Shown here: positions 1-7,573 of the stretch, one piece after another
Numbering within the stretch: the first letter of the stretch is position 1
How the letters are laid out: every line of letters starts with the position of its first letter
Source of the DNA: Acidaminobacter sp.
GTDB taxonomy: Bacteria; Bacillota_A; Clostridia; Peptostreptococcales; Acidaminobacteraceae
DNA length: 51,092 nt
Reading direction: 5' to 3'
Assembly (NCBI GenBank): GCA_009881125.1
Contig: WXFH01000035.1
Span: forward strand, 1-51,092
Made by a program: the position numbers and the translations under genes
The notes under the pieces: model-generated
The model's database searches: none
Told to the model about the DNA's origin: nothing
What the model saw: the letters and a program-made list of their open reading frames with translations, nothing else

Positions 1-86
1 ACAATGTCCTGATCCGCTGAGAATGCCGGTACGCCTATGCCAATCAACAATACTAAACTCATTAGTAAACTCATTAGTCTTTTCAT
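1..86 (-). CDS. Secreted protein, N-terminal fragment
   Basis: This is the start of a gene that runs off the left edge; only 28 codons are visible. ATG at 86 follows an AGGAGG site at about 94-99. The peptide begins MKRLMSLLMSLVLLIGIGVP and continues AFSADQDI: two basic residues, a hydrophobic stretch and an AxA-like FSA site, which is a classic Sec signal peptide. It has a canonical promoter (-35 at 175-180, -10 at 152-157) and is divergent from a class B sortase across a Fur-box-like site. An iron-related or sortase-linked surface protein is therefore plausible, but that is inference; the mature protein is not in view. Confidence 0.75.
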   Translation of the reverse strand, partial: MKRLMSLLMSLVLLIGIGVPAFSADQDI

Positions 87-151
87 TTGAAATGCCTCCT
101 AATTTATATTTGGGTGTGATATTTTTTTTCTGGTGTTCCTTTGATGTCTAT

Positions 152-180
152 AAAATATCACATATCGTGTTGCTTGTCAA
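152..180 (-). promoter_or_regulatory. Promoter of the secreted-protein gene
   Basis: On the minus strand, TTGACA (175-180) and TATTTT (152-157) are separated by exactly 17 bases. This near-consensus sigma-A promoter reads into the partial secreted-protein gene. The Fur-like site at 189-203 lies just upstream of its -35. Confidence 0.7.
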
Positions 181-188
181 CTGTTATT

Positions 189-203
189 TGAAATTAATTC
201 TCA
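189..203. promoter_or_regulatory. Fur-box-like site
   Basis: TGAAATT-A-ATTCTCA fits the 7-1-7 Fur pattern TGATAAT-N-ATTATCA at 11 of 14 positions. It lies between two divergent promoters, the leftward one at 152-180 and the rightward one at 209-237. A similar half-site (ATTCTCA) recurs in a second candidate box at 19954-19968. Iron control of a sortase B locus would match the known Isd-type arrangement; binding itself is inferred. Confidence 0.5.
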
Positions 204-208
204 ATCAC

Positions 209-237
209 TTGATTTTTATCTCGTTTTGTGATATTTT
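209..237 (+). promoter_or_regulatory. Promoter of sortase gene
   Basis: TTGATT (209-214), a 17-base spacer and TATTTT (232-237) sit immediately before the ribosome binding site GAGGTGA (244-250). The leader would be very short. An alternative -35/-10 pair, TTGAAA (188-193) and GATTTT (211-216), overlaps the Fur-like box. Confidence 0.5.
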
Positions 238-255
238 AAGCTTGAGGTGATCCAC

Positions 256-1065
256 ATGACTTCCTCTAATAAGAAGAAAATACTAAATGGGATTATAGCA
301 GCAGCCATGCTCCTTCTGGTAGGTACAGCCTACGTCGCTTGGGAGCGTGCTCAGGCTCAAAACAACTATGAGCGCTTGTCAGAGCAAAGAAATGATCAAC
401 TGGCGCAAGAAGCTTCAACTGCACTCCCTGCACCGGGTTTAAGCGAGACTGACCAAACCGGTTCCGCCGAGGGCGCTTCCATCAATGAAACGTCATATTC
501 CTATAAAGAAAACATCAATAAAAAGTGGCTTGCCATCAATCCGGATTTCATGGGCTGGCTTCAAATCCCTGGTACCAACATTGACTATCCTTTCGTACGA
601 AGCAAGGACAACCAAGACTATCTCAAACGTGATTTCAAAGGGAACTACAGCGAGGCGGGCACCTTGTTCATGGACTATAGAAACCTTGGCAATTTCAATG
701 ATCCCCACACGCTGATCTACGGTCATAATATGAAAAACAAATCCATGTTTCAAAATTTAACCTATTATCAGAATGCTGAATTCTTTTCTCAAAACCAGCT
801 TATTCAGCTATCCGGACTGTATGAGACAAGAACCTACAAAATCTTTTCCGTTTATGAGATTTCAGCCGATGATTACGTCTTCACACTCCAATTCGAAAAT
901 GACACCGAGTACCTGGCGTACTTGAATGGCCTTGAAGACCTTTCCCTGCATCGTCAGGATTTCGATCCGGAAGCCGACCAAAAGCTTCTAACCCTGGTGA
1001 CTTGCAGTTACGGCGTCAACAACGGGAGAACTATTGTGCATGCGGTGGAGATTTCTGAAAAGTAA
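256..1065 (+). CDS. srtB: Class B sortase
   Basis: A cysteine transpeptidase that covalently anchors surface proteins to peptidoglycan at the outer membrane face. The protein has 269 residues. It has a short N-terminal cytoplasmic part, one membrane segment (about 11-28), a linker, then the sortase fold. The catalytic triad is visible: His157 in YGHN, Cys250 in LVTCSYG and Arg258 in NNGR. Class B features include the GWLQIPGT...YPFV opening and the insert before the catalytic Cys. ATG 256 was chosen over an in-frame GTG at 247 because GAGGTGA lies just ahead of it. Class B sortases usually serve one or two iron-regulated substrates, which fits the Fur-like box; the divergent secreted protein is a candidate substrate or partner. 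Confidence 0.9.
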   Translation: MTSSNKKKILNGIIAAAMLLLVGTAYVAWERAQAQNNYERLSEQRNDQLAQEASTALPAPGLSETDQTGSAEGASINETSYSYKENINKKWLAINPDFMGWLQIPGTNIDYPFVRSKDNQDYLKRDFKGNYSEAGTLFMDYRNLGNFNDPHTLIYGHNMKNKSMFQNLTYYQNAEFFSQNQLIQLSGLYETRTYKIFSVYEISADDYVFTLQFENDTEYLAYLNGLEDLSLHRQDFDPEADQKLLTLVTCSYGVNNGRTIVHAVEISEK

Positions 1066-1096
1066 TGAGTAAAAAGCAAAACACACGAAATAGACA

Positions 1097-1153
1097 AAAG
1101 CGGCATCAAACAGCGAGGAGTGATCTCTGCTGTTTGATGCCGCTTTATTGTTT
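1097..1153 (+). terminator. Rho-independent terminator
   Basis: A 16-bp perfect stem (AGCGGCATCAAACAGC with its complement) around a 14-base loop, followed by TTTATTGTTTT. It ends the sortase transcript and could also stop the leftward ars operon. Confidence 0.85.
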
Positions 1154-1177
1154 TAAGTTCAATGACAAGCCTCTCGA

Positions 1178-1597
1178 TTATTGAAGCGCGATGTCACCAT
1201 TTTTGATTTTATCAGAAAGCATTTTAACGTTTTCTTCGATCTTCTGAATAATGATCTTAAATTCATCATCGCTTTTACCCGATGGATCATCAAGTCCCCA
1301 ATCCTCTTCATGCTGGCTCGGAAGAAATGGACAGATCACGTTGCATCCCATCTTGATGACAATGTCAACTTCCGGAATATCCGGGAGCAATTTAGGCTTC
1401 TGGGTTTCTTCCATGTCAATGGAGTAAATCTCTTTGATCAATCTTACTGCGTCCTGATTGATTTGAGGTCTCATTTCAGTGCCTGCGGAGTAGCTTTCAA
1501 AGACATCTCCTGCAAAATGCTTCCCCAACGCTTCTGCCATCTGGCTTCTGCAGGAATTGTGAACACATATAAAAGCGACTTTCGGTTTTCTTCTCAT
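1178..1597 (-). CDS. arsC: Arsenate reductase, thioredoxin-coupled
   Basis: A cytoplasmic reductase of As(V) to As(III), which the Acr3 pump encoded upstream then exports. The low-molecular-weight phosphatase loop CX5R (Cys11-VHNSC-Arg17) is at the N terminus. The redox cysteines of the thioredoxin-dependent type are Cys85 and Cys89 in MGCNVICP, and DDPSGKS is the acid loop. At 139 residues it has the normal length. The start is ATG 1597, with GGAGGCGG nine bases upstream; an ORF extension reaching 1639 overlaps the end of acr3 and has no binding site. It is the last gene of arsR-acr3-arsC. Confidence 0.92.
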   Translation of the reverse strand: MRRKPKVAFICVHNSCRSQMAEALGKHFAGDVFESYSAGTEMRPQINQDAVRLIKEIYSIDMEETQKPKLLPDIPEVDIVIKMGCNVICPFLPSQHEEDWGLDDPSGKSDDEFKIIIQKIEENVKMLSDKIKNGDIALQ

Positions 1598-1613
1598 TAT
1601 TTTCCGCCTCCAA

Positions 1614-2675
1614 TTATAATGCTTTTTTCTCTGGCACAAACCAGTTTCTTGTATTGTTGGCGATTTTGACGAGTGTCAACATGACCGGTACCTCTACGAG
1701 TACACCGACCACTGTAACTATAGTCGCGCCGGATTGAAGTCCAAAGAGAGAGATCGCAACTGCAACCGCAAGCTCAAAGAAGTTTGACGCGCCAATCATG
1801 CCAGCAGGCGCCGCGACATTGTGAGGCAGTTTCCAAAACTTCGCCCAGAAATAGGCTATAAAGAAAATTAAGAAGGTTTGAAGAATCAATGGGATTGCGA
1901 TCAAGACAATATTGATTGGATTATCGACAATGATTTGTCCCTGGAAAGAAAAGATGATGATCAGGGTCAAGAGTAATCCGGCGATTGTAACATTACCGAA
2001 TTTTGGAATATAGACCTTTTCAAAATACTCAAGCCCTTTGTTTTTTGAAATGATTACCCTTGAAAACCATCCAGCACCCAGCGGAATGACGACGAAAAGA
2101 ACGACTGAAAGAAACAGTGTGTCCCATGGAACTACGACATTACTGATCCCAAGCAGGAAGGCGACAATCGGCACAAAAGCAACAAGGATGATGAGATCGT
2201 TGGTTGCAACCTGTACGAGCGTGTAGGCAGGATTTCCTTTTGTCAGGTGGCTCCATACAAAGACCATAGCCGTACAAGGCGCCGCGCCAAGGAGAACGGC
2301 CCCAGCCAAATATTCCTTGGCAAGCTCGTTTGATATCAGACCTTTGTAAAACACATAAAAGAACAGTGAGGCAATGCCAAACATGGTAAAGGGTTTGATC
2401 AGCCAGTTGGTCACCCAGGTGATAATGAGACCTTTCGGATTTTCGCCCACTTTTTTGATGCTGTGGAAGTCAACCTTGAGCATCATTGGGTAAATCATGA
2501 GCCAGATCAAGATCGCGACTGGAATGGACACGCTGGCATACTCAAACTTGCTCAGCCAAGCTGGAACCTGAGGCAAATAGACGCCTATCAAAATACCAAT
2601 GATCATGCAGGCCGCGACCCACACTGTCAAATATCTCTCGAAAAAACTCATGCCTTGGATTTGTTTCTTTTTCAC
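1614..2675 (-). CDS. acr3: Arsenite efflux permease Acr3
   Basis: An inner-membrane arsenite exporter of the Acr3 (BART superfamily) type, not the ArsB type. It has 353 residues with about ten hydrophobic helices. The family signature around the essential cysteine is visible as LLGAAPCTAMVFVWS near residue 135. The start is GTG 2675, preceded by GGGAGG with suitable spacing. The gene sits 34 bases after arsR and 16 bases before arsC, so the three are one operon. No arsD, arsA or arsM is nearby. Confidence 0.93.
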   Translation of the reverse strand: MKKKQIQGMSFFERYLTVWVAACMIIGILIGVYLPQVPAWLSKFEYASVSIPVAILIWLMIYPMMLKVDFHSIKKVGENPKGLIITWVTNWLIKPFTMFGIASLFFYVFYKGLISNELAKEYLAGAVLLGAAPCTAMVFVWSHLTKGNPAYTLVQVATNDLIILVAFVPIVAFLLGISNVVVPWDTLFLSVVLFVVIPLGAGWFSRVIISKNKGLEYFEKVYIPKFGNVTIAGLLLTLIIIFSFQGQIIVDNPINIVLIAIPLILQTFLIFFIAYFWAKFWKLPHNVAAPAGMIGASNFFELAVAVAISLFGLQSGATIVTVVGVLVEVPVMLTLVKIANNTRNWFVPEKKAL

Positions 2676-2709
2676 TTTTGGATCCTCCCTGAAATTTGCT
2701 GCCTTGATT

Positions 2710-3102
2710 TTAGCTGCGATTCACGTGATTCATAATGTAATTTTCGACTTTGCTTTTATCGCTGGTTATATCCGAGCAGTTGTAAGCGCTTTTTTTGTAC
2801 ACATCGCATTTCTCAAGATCTAGAACAAAGGGTTGTTCCTTTTGAAATCCTTCTTTCAAATAAGTTGACAACTGTCCATGGTCGTTGAGAAATCTGTCAT
2901 CGACTTTGTAATGGACCCATTGGCCATCTTTGGACCCTGTAATGATCTTTTCTTTTCTTAGTACGCCCAGGTGCCTGGACACGTTCGACTGACTGAGGCC
3001 AAGGATGACTTCTATTTCGCAGACACACAGCTCGTAGTGCATTAGGAGATTTAATAGTCTTAGTCGGTTCTCGTCACACAAGCTTTTAAATATATCAAGC
3101 AT
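2710..3102 (-). CDS. arsR: ArsR-family arsenite-responsive repressor
   Basis: A winged-helix repressor of the ars operon that leaves DNA when As(III) or Sb(III) binds its cysteines. Its 130 residues include the helix-turn-helix (about 30-55, LGLSQSNVSRHLGVLRKEKI). The metal site ELCVCEIE at the start of the recognition region supplies two cysteines (CVC), with further Cys in the C-terminal tail (EKCDVYKKSAYNCSD). ATG 3102 follows AGGTGA. A dyad operator overlies its promoter at 3158-3187, implying autoregulation. Confidence 0.9.
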   Translation of the reverse strand: MLDIFKSLCDENRLRLLNLLMHYELCVCEIEVILGLSQSNVSRHLGVLRKEKIITGSKDGQWVHYKVDDRFLNDHGQLSTYLKEGFQKEQPFVLDLEKCDVYKKSAYNCSDITSDKSKVENYIMNHVNRS

Positions 3103-3147
3103 TGTTTAATGTCACCTGCCTTTCATTCCATTAATATTTAGTTTCTA

Positions 3148-3187
3148 ATTATAAGTTCATATGATTATATTTGAATTCAATCATATA
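3148..3187 (-). promoter_or_regulatory. ars promoter and operator
   Basis: On the minus strand the -10 is TATAAT (3148-3153) and a weak -35, TTCAAA, lies at 3170-3175. Between and over them is an inverted repeat, CATATGAT (3158-3165) with ATCATATA (3180-3187), plus the perfect palindrome TTGAATTCAA (3171-3180). The placement between -35 and -10 fits ArsR repression. Confidence 0.55.
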
Positions 3188-3267
3188 TTAGCATGAGAAA
3201 GTGATTCGTTCAATAGCGAGATTGTAAAACTTGTGTAAAATGTGTTTAGCAGTGCAGCCCCTTATCC

Positions 3268-3318
3268 AAAAAGACACGACATTTCAAAGAGCCAGCTCTC
3301 TGAAATGTTGTGTCTTTT
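3268..3318. terminator. Bidirectional terminator
   Basis: A long stem of AAAAGACACGACATTTCA pairing with its complement around GAGCCAGCTC, flanked by A and T runs. On the minus strand it ends GTGTCTTTTT and terminates the yjbQ transcript before the ars promoter. Confidence 0.75.
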
Positions 3319-3391
3319 GATTATCTTCAAATTCATTTTCAAACGTGCAGTGCCCATCAGGCCTAAAACGCCTCTATAGTCACCCGAATCG

Positions 3392-3424
3392 GATGAAACT
3401 CGGTGTCAGACACCCAGTTTCATC
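3392..3424. repeat. Short-core GTGTCAGACAC hairpin
   Basis: GATGAAACT and AGTTTCATC arms enclose CGGTGTCAGACACCC. The same arms and core recur at about 13412-13508 and 32873-32928. It is a member of the window's dispersed intergenic hairpin family. Confidence 0.7.
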
Positions 3425-3439
3425 CCCGACTTCCACCAA

Positions 3440-3856
3440 TTACTCCCCAATAATCTTCACCAATACCCGCTTATTTCTCTTACCGTCAAATTCCCCGTAA
3501 AAAACTTGCTCCCAGGGTCCAAGATCCAGCTTGCCTGCCGTCACCGCGACCACAACCTCACGTCCCATGATGGTGCGCTTGAGGTGAGCATCGGCATTAT
3601 CTTCGTATCCGTTGTGGTCATACTGATTGTAGGGCTTCTCAGGCGCCAGTTTTTCCAGCCAGCGTTCGAAATCCCTGTGGAGGCCGCTTTCGTCATCATT
3701 GATGAAGATGCTGGCTGTAATGTGCATGGCGTTGCAAAGAAGCAGGCCTTCTTGGATCCCACTTTCTCTTATACATTTCTGCAGGTCTCCGGTGATATTC
3801 ACGAAGCCCCTGCGGGTGGGCAGGTTAAACCACAGTTCTTTTCTGAAATGCTTCAT
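3440..3856 (-). CDS. yjbQ: YjbQ/UPF0047 family protein
   Basis: A compact 138-residue cytoplasmic protein of the UPF0047 family; some members show weak thiamine-phosphate synthase activity, and the true role is unsettled. Diagnostic stretches are the N-terminal [21 protein letters not shown], the [16 protein letters not shown] motif with its conserved His/Asp residues, and the C-terminal [22 protein letters not shown] 3856 follows GGAGGTT. It is flanked by hairpin repeats on both sides and appears to be a single-gene unit ended by the terminator at 3268-3318. Confidence 0.88.
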   Translation of the reverse strand: MKHFRKELWFNLPTRRGFVNITGDLQKCIRESGIQEGLLLCNAMHITASIFINDDESGLHRDFERWLEKLAPEKPYNQYDHNGYEDNADAHLKRTIMGREVVVAVTAGKLDLGPWEQVFYGEFDGKRNKRVLVKIIGE

Positions 3857-3875
3857 TCGACAACCTCCAGACTTC

Positions 3876-3918
3876 GAAACTCGGTGTCTGCGGCTGACGC
3901 CTATTGACCCCGAGTTTC
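3876..3918. repeat. GATAGGC-core hairpin element, copy 1
   Basis: GAAACTCGG (3876-3884) and CCGAGTTTC (3910-3918) form the arms. The enclosed core, read on the minus strand, is GGGGTCAATAGGCG then TCAGCCGCAGACACC. It is downstream of the ABC-F gene and adjacent to copy 2. Confidence 0.75.
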
Positions 3919-3943
3919 ATCAGACACCAAGTTCCACCTTCAA

Positions 3944-3990
3944 GATAAACTCGGTGTCTGCAGCTTGCGCCTATCAACCCCGAGTTTATC
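3944..3990. repeat. GATAGGC-core hairpin element, copy 2
   Basis: The arms GATAAACTCGG and CCGAGTTTATC (11 bp, perfect) enclose the core, which on the minus strand is GGGGTTGATAGGCG then CAAGCTGCAGACACC. It lies immediately after the ABC-F stop codon and may serve as its transcript end. Confidence 0.75.
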
Positions 3991-3994
3991 CTCC

Positions 3995-5944
3995 TTAATT
4001 CTCCCGCTTGTTCCGCTCGATCTCTTCATATCGCTCGTTTAGATAGGTCCATCGCTCGATGGCCTCATCCATCCGCTGCTCTAGGGCTGACTTTTCCTCT
4101 GTCAGCCGTCCAAGGGCTTCAAAATCTGACGAGGCTTCCAGCATCCGTTCCTCCAGCCTTTGCAGCTCCGCCTCCAGCCCTGCGATGACCGAATCGATCA
4201 GATCAAACTCCCGCTGTTCCTGGTACGAAAACTTAAGTAGTTTGGATTTCGTTTCATTGCTGGTGGTAGGGGTGTTGGATTTGGTGACCATCGGCCCACT
4301 GGATTTTTTTAAGCTCTTTTCGTTTTGAAGGGCTTCTTCCTCCTGGGCCTGGCGATCCATGAACTGCCTGTAATCCGTGTAGTCGCCTGCCAGCTGTCTG
4401 ACGCGGCCGCCACCTTCAAAGGAGAAGATGCTGGTCACAATGCGGTCGAGGAAATAGCGGTCGTGGGAGACCACCAAGACGGCGCCCGGGAATTCGTCCA
4501 GGTAGTCCTCCAGGATGCCTAGGGTCTGGATGTCCAAGTCGTTGGTGGGCTCGTCCAGCATCAGGACGTTGGGGGCGCTCATGAGGATTCTGAGGAGGTA
4601 CAGGCGGCGCTTCTCACCGCCGGACAGCTTGGAGATGGGCGTCCACTGGGCACCGGGCGGGAACAGGAAGCGTTCCAGCATCTGAGAGGCGCTCTTGACG
4701 CCATCGTTGGTGGTGATGAATTCCGCCTGCTCACGGATGTATTCAATGACCCGCAGCTGGGTGTCCATGTCTTCGTTTTCCTGAGAGAAATAGCCAATTT
4801 TCACCGTATCCCCTATGGAGACCTTGCCGTGGTCCGGCAGCAGCCGTCCGGCGGCGATCTTCATCAGGGTGGACTTGCCAATGCCGTTTGGACCAATGAT
4901 GCCTATGCGGTCATCCCTCAGCAGCGTGTAGGTGAAGTCCTGAACCACCGGCAGGTCGCCATAGGCCTTACTGACGTGGTCCATCTCAATGATCTTCTTG
5001 CCAAGCCTCGAAAAGCTGACCTGCATCTCCACGTTGCCGCCGCCATCCGGGCCGCGCTGGGCTGTCAGCTGTTCGAACCGCTCGATGCGGGCCTTTTGCT
5101 TGGTGGATCTGGCCCGTGCGCCGCGCTGGATCCATTCCAGTTCTGTCCGGATCAGGCTCTGGCGCTTGCGCTCCGAGGCCTGGGCCATGTCCTCCCGCTG
5201 GGCCTTGAGCTCCAGATAGCCGGCGTAGTTGGCCTGGTAGCTATAGAGGTTCCCATCCGCCAGCTCCAGAATGCGGTTGGAAATGCGGTCCAGCAGGTAC
5301 CGGTCGTGGGTGACCATCAGGAGCGCACCCCTGCGCTTCAGAAGATATTTCTCCAGCCAGTCCACCGTGTCGTTGTCAATGTGGTTGGTCGGTTCGTCCA
5401 GGATCAGCAGGTCCGCGGGGCTGATCAGCACGCTGGCCATGGCCACGCGCTTACGCTGGCCGCCGGACAAGGTCGCCACGTCCGCCTGGAACGAGGTGAT
5501 GCCCAGCTGCGTCAGAATGTTCTTCGCCTCGGCCTCCGTGGTCCAGGCCTCCATGTGATCCATCTTCTGGCTCAGGGCGATCAGGTGCTTTTCCTTTTGG
5601 GCATCACCCGGATGCGTCTGAACGTCCTCCAGTGCCTGCTCGTAGTCCCGGATCAGGCGCATCACCGGCGAATGGCCCTTAAAGACCTGCTCCAGCACCG
5701 TCGTCCCCGGCTCGAATTCTGGGCTCTGAGGCAGGTATTCCACCTTCATGCCGCTGCCGATGGTCACCTTCCCACCATCCGGCCCCTCCACACCCGCTAT
5801 CACCTTCAAAAACGTGGACTTTCCCGTCCCGTTGATGCCAATCAGCGCGATGCGCTCCCCTTCATTAATGGCGACGGAAACGTCCTGCAGCAGTCGTTTT
5901 TCACTGTAGCTCTTTGTAATTTTATCTGCAATTAGAATATTCAT
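3995..5944 (-). CDS. ABC-F ATPase, Uup/YfmR type
   Basis: A soluble ABC-F protein with two ATPase cassettes and no membrane domain; the family acts on ribosomes to relieve stalled or distorted translation. There are 649 residues. The first Walker A is GINGTGKST (36-44), the first signature LSGGQRKR is near 158, and LLILDEPTNHID is the Walker B region. The charged inter-domain linker follows (about 240-300, rich in RARSTKQKARIERF). The second Walker A is GPNGIGKST and the second signature LSGGEKRR. The C-terminal 80 residues are a coiled coil, as in Uup/YfmR. Antibiotic-resistance ABC-F proteins are related, but the linker and tail look like the housekeeping type. Confidence 0.88.
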   Translation of the reverse strand: MNILIADKITKSYSEKRLLQDVSVAINEGERIALIGINGTGKSTFLKVIAGVEGPDGGKVTIGSGMKVEYLPQSPEFEPGTTVLEQVFKGHSPVMRLIRDYEQALEDVQTHPGDAQKEKHLIALSQKMDHMEAWTTEAEAKNILTQLGITSFQADVATLSGGQRKRVAMASVLISPADLLILDEPTNHIDNDTVDWLEKYLLKRRGALLMVTHDRYLLDRISNRILELADGNLYSYQANYAGYLELKAQREDMAQASERKRQSLIRTELEWIQRGARARSTKQKARIERFEQLTAQRGPDGGGNVEMQVSFSRLGKKIIEMDHVSKAYGDLPVVQDFTYTLLRDDRIGIIGPNGIGKSTLMKIAAGRLLPDHGKVSIGDTVKIGYFSQENEDMDTQLRVIEYIREQAEFITTNDGVKSASQMLERFLFPPGAQWTPISKLSGGEKRRLYLLRILMSAPNVLMLDEPTNDLDIQTLGILEDYLDEFPGAVLVVSHDRYFLDRIVTSIFSFEGGGRVRQLAGDYTDYRQFMDRQAQEEEALQNEKSLKKSSGPMVTKSNTPTTSNETKSKLLKFSYQEQREFDLIDSVIAGLEAELQRLEERMLEASSDFEALGRLTEEKSALEQRMDEAIERWTYLNERYEEIERNKREN

Positions 5945-6011
5945 ATATGGTTAGGCGCTCCTTTGTTGATAATTCATCATTATATTTTACCACGTTTATG
6001 AGAGGACGAGG

Positions 6012-6071
6012 AAGGAAAATGGAAGAGGGGGCGATAGGCACGAGCCGCAGACACCCCCTTCCATTTTCCTT
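6012..6071. repeat. GATAGGC-core hairpin element, copy 3
   Basis: The arms AAGGAAAATGGAAG (6012-6025) and CTTCCATTTTCCTT (6058-6071) are a perfect 14-bp inverted repeat, unrelated in sequence to the arms of copies 1 and 2. The core between them is the same: GGGGCGATAGGCACG then AGCCGCAGACACCC. Confidence 0.78.
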
Positions 6072-6076
6072 AAATT

Positions 6077-6115
6077 AAAAAGTCGGAAGCGGGCCATGGC
6101 CAACTTCCGACTTCC
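6077..6115 (-). terminator. Terminator of the SLH/inhibitor gene
   Basis: AAGTCGGAAG pairs with CTTCCGACTT, with an inner GGCCATGGCC. On the minus strand the stem is followed by TTTTTAATTT. Confidence 0.75.
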
Positions 6116-6144
6116 TTTTCCAACTTACAGCTCTGCGCCTGTTG

Positions 6145-7371
6145 TCACTTAATCCTTCTGACACTTTCCAAAAGCCCGTCCTCACCGACATTCACAGCGT
6201 AAACTCTAGTTTCTGCTGCGGTTTCCGGTGCTTCCCACGGTCTGTAATACCGGAAAGTCAAGCGGACGCAGCCCATCGTAAGGACCTTGAAGGTCCAGGT
6301 GTGTTGCCCGCCTGCACCGACAACATTGGCTGAAGTCTGGCCGCTGACAAAGGCATCGTGATCCAGGGCCAGGATGCCCTCCGGTGCCAAAGTGTAGGCC
6401 CAACTGTAGCCAGTGGTTGGATTCTCATCCAGCGTCAGTGTCAGGGACGTCATTGCATCCGCCACAACCCATTCAGGCGGCATGACGTCAAGGGCTTGGA
6501 TGACATTCATCAGCATGGCGGCTGCCTCTGCTCTGGTAACGAGGCGATCCGGCTCAAACTTGCCATTGTCGCCGGAGATCAGGCCTAAGTTCTGAAGAGA
6601 GAGGATGTAGCCGCGACCATCGGCAGGAATCTTTTCGAAATCACTGAAAGGCGGTGCCATGCCAGGCCCCGGACCCTCTGATTTCTGAAGTTCCAGTGCT
6701 TTGGCCAGCATGACCGCCAGCTGGTAACGGTTCAGCGGCATCTGGCTGTAGGTCTGGCTCTGATTCATTATGCGGAGCGCCGTCTGGTCGCGAAGGGCAT
6801 CCCTCGCCCACAACGGAATGAGTGACCAGTCTATGTCCATATCCAGCGCGGTGTAGGGCTCAATGCCCTTGAGGTCCCGAACCAGGTGGCCGGTCATAAG
6901 TACGCCTTCGAGGCCGGTGATGAGCCCCTGAGGATGAAATGTCCCATCCGGATAGCCGCTCGCGAGACCCCAAAGATAGGCCCAGCGGATGTGGTCCTTC
7001 GCCCAGTGGGTCTCGATGTCCGAGAAGCATAGGCGATACTGGTTGGTGTTGGCGGACTGAGTTTCCGCCATTGTCCTGAGTGCTGTTTCCAGCCGCTCCT
7101 GCAACTGCAGCTGAGCTTCATTGCTGAGCTGGAGCTGTTCTCTGAGCTGACTTCTAAGGAGAAGCTGCTCCTCAGTCATAAGTTGAACGCGATCCTGATC
7201 GCGCATTTGAATCATAGGTTGGATACCACTGTTCATCATATCCTGCATTCGGTCACGGTCCTGCACTGCGCCGCTCGCGCCCGTTGTTTCTGCGGCAAAG
7301 CCAGGCAGTTGGACTGCCATGATTGTGAGTACCAGTGATAGGACCAGAAATAGACTTAATAATTTACGCAT
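6145..7371 (-). CDS. SLH-domain protein with chagasin-like (I42) inhibitor domain
   Basis: A secreted cell-wall-bound protein of 408 residues. It has a signal peptide (about 1-27), a Gln/Met-rich probably helical stretch (about 40-105), then three SLH-like modules (about 115-295, for example FSDIETHWAKDHIRWAYLWG). The C-terminal domain (about 305-405) has the three loops of chagasin/I42 cysteine-protease inhibitors: NPTTGYSW, VGAGGQHTW and RPWE. The domain would hold a papain-like protease inhibitor at the surface, perhaps controlling the cell's own proteases or host ones; this is inference from family knowledge. ATG 7371 was chosen over 7386 because GGAGGTG lies seven bases before it. Confidence 0.85.
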   Translation of the reverse strand: MRKLLSLFLVLSLVLTIMAVQLPGFAAETTGASGAVQDRDRMQDMMNSGIQPMIQMRDQDRVQLMTEEQLLLRSQLREQLQLSNEAQLQLQERLETALRTMAETQSANTNQYRLCFSDIETHWAKDHIRWAYLWGLASGYPDGTFHPQGLITGLEGVLMTGHLVRDLKGIEPYTALDMDIDWSLIPLWARDALRDQTALRIMNQSQTYSQMPLNRYQLAVMLAKALELQKSEGPGPGMAPPFSDFEKIPADGRGYILSLQNLGLISGDNGKFEPDRLVTRAEAAAMLMNVIQALDVMPPEWVVADAMTSLTLTLDENPTTGYSWAYTLAPEGILALDHDAFVSGQTSANVVGAGGQHTWTFKVLTMGCVRLTFRYYRPWEAPETAAETRVYAVNVGEDGLLESVRRIK

Positions 7372-7480
7372 GTTGTTCACCTCCATGTCAGGTTATTCCT
7401 CGAGTTAGGTTTGAGATAGAGAAGGATCGAAGTGGGCTGCATATTATATATACCCATCCTAAAGAATAAATACCCGTTTG

Positions 7481-7508
7481 GCCGATGGTTACGTGCACCA
7501 CCATCGGC
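7481..7508. terminator. Hairpin from paired GCCGATGGT words
   Basis: GCCGATGGT (7481-7489) and ACCATCGGC (7500-7508) form a 9-bp perfect stem downstream of the leftward gene ending at 7574. The T run is poor, so termination strength is uncertain. The arms are copies of the window's over-represented word. Confidence 0.5.
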
Positions 7509-7573
7509 TAATGTTCTTAGAGTTGGGGTATAAATATTAATACTCGATAGGATCTGACTTCAGGGGAAACAGT

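Noticed and set aside
4829..5935. 368-codon plus-strand ORF opposite the ABC-F gene
   Set aside because: It is the complement of a well-conserved ATPase in a GC-rich gene, with no binding site or recognisable domain.
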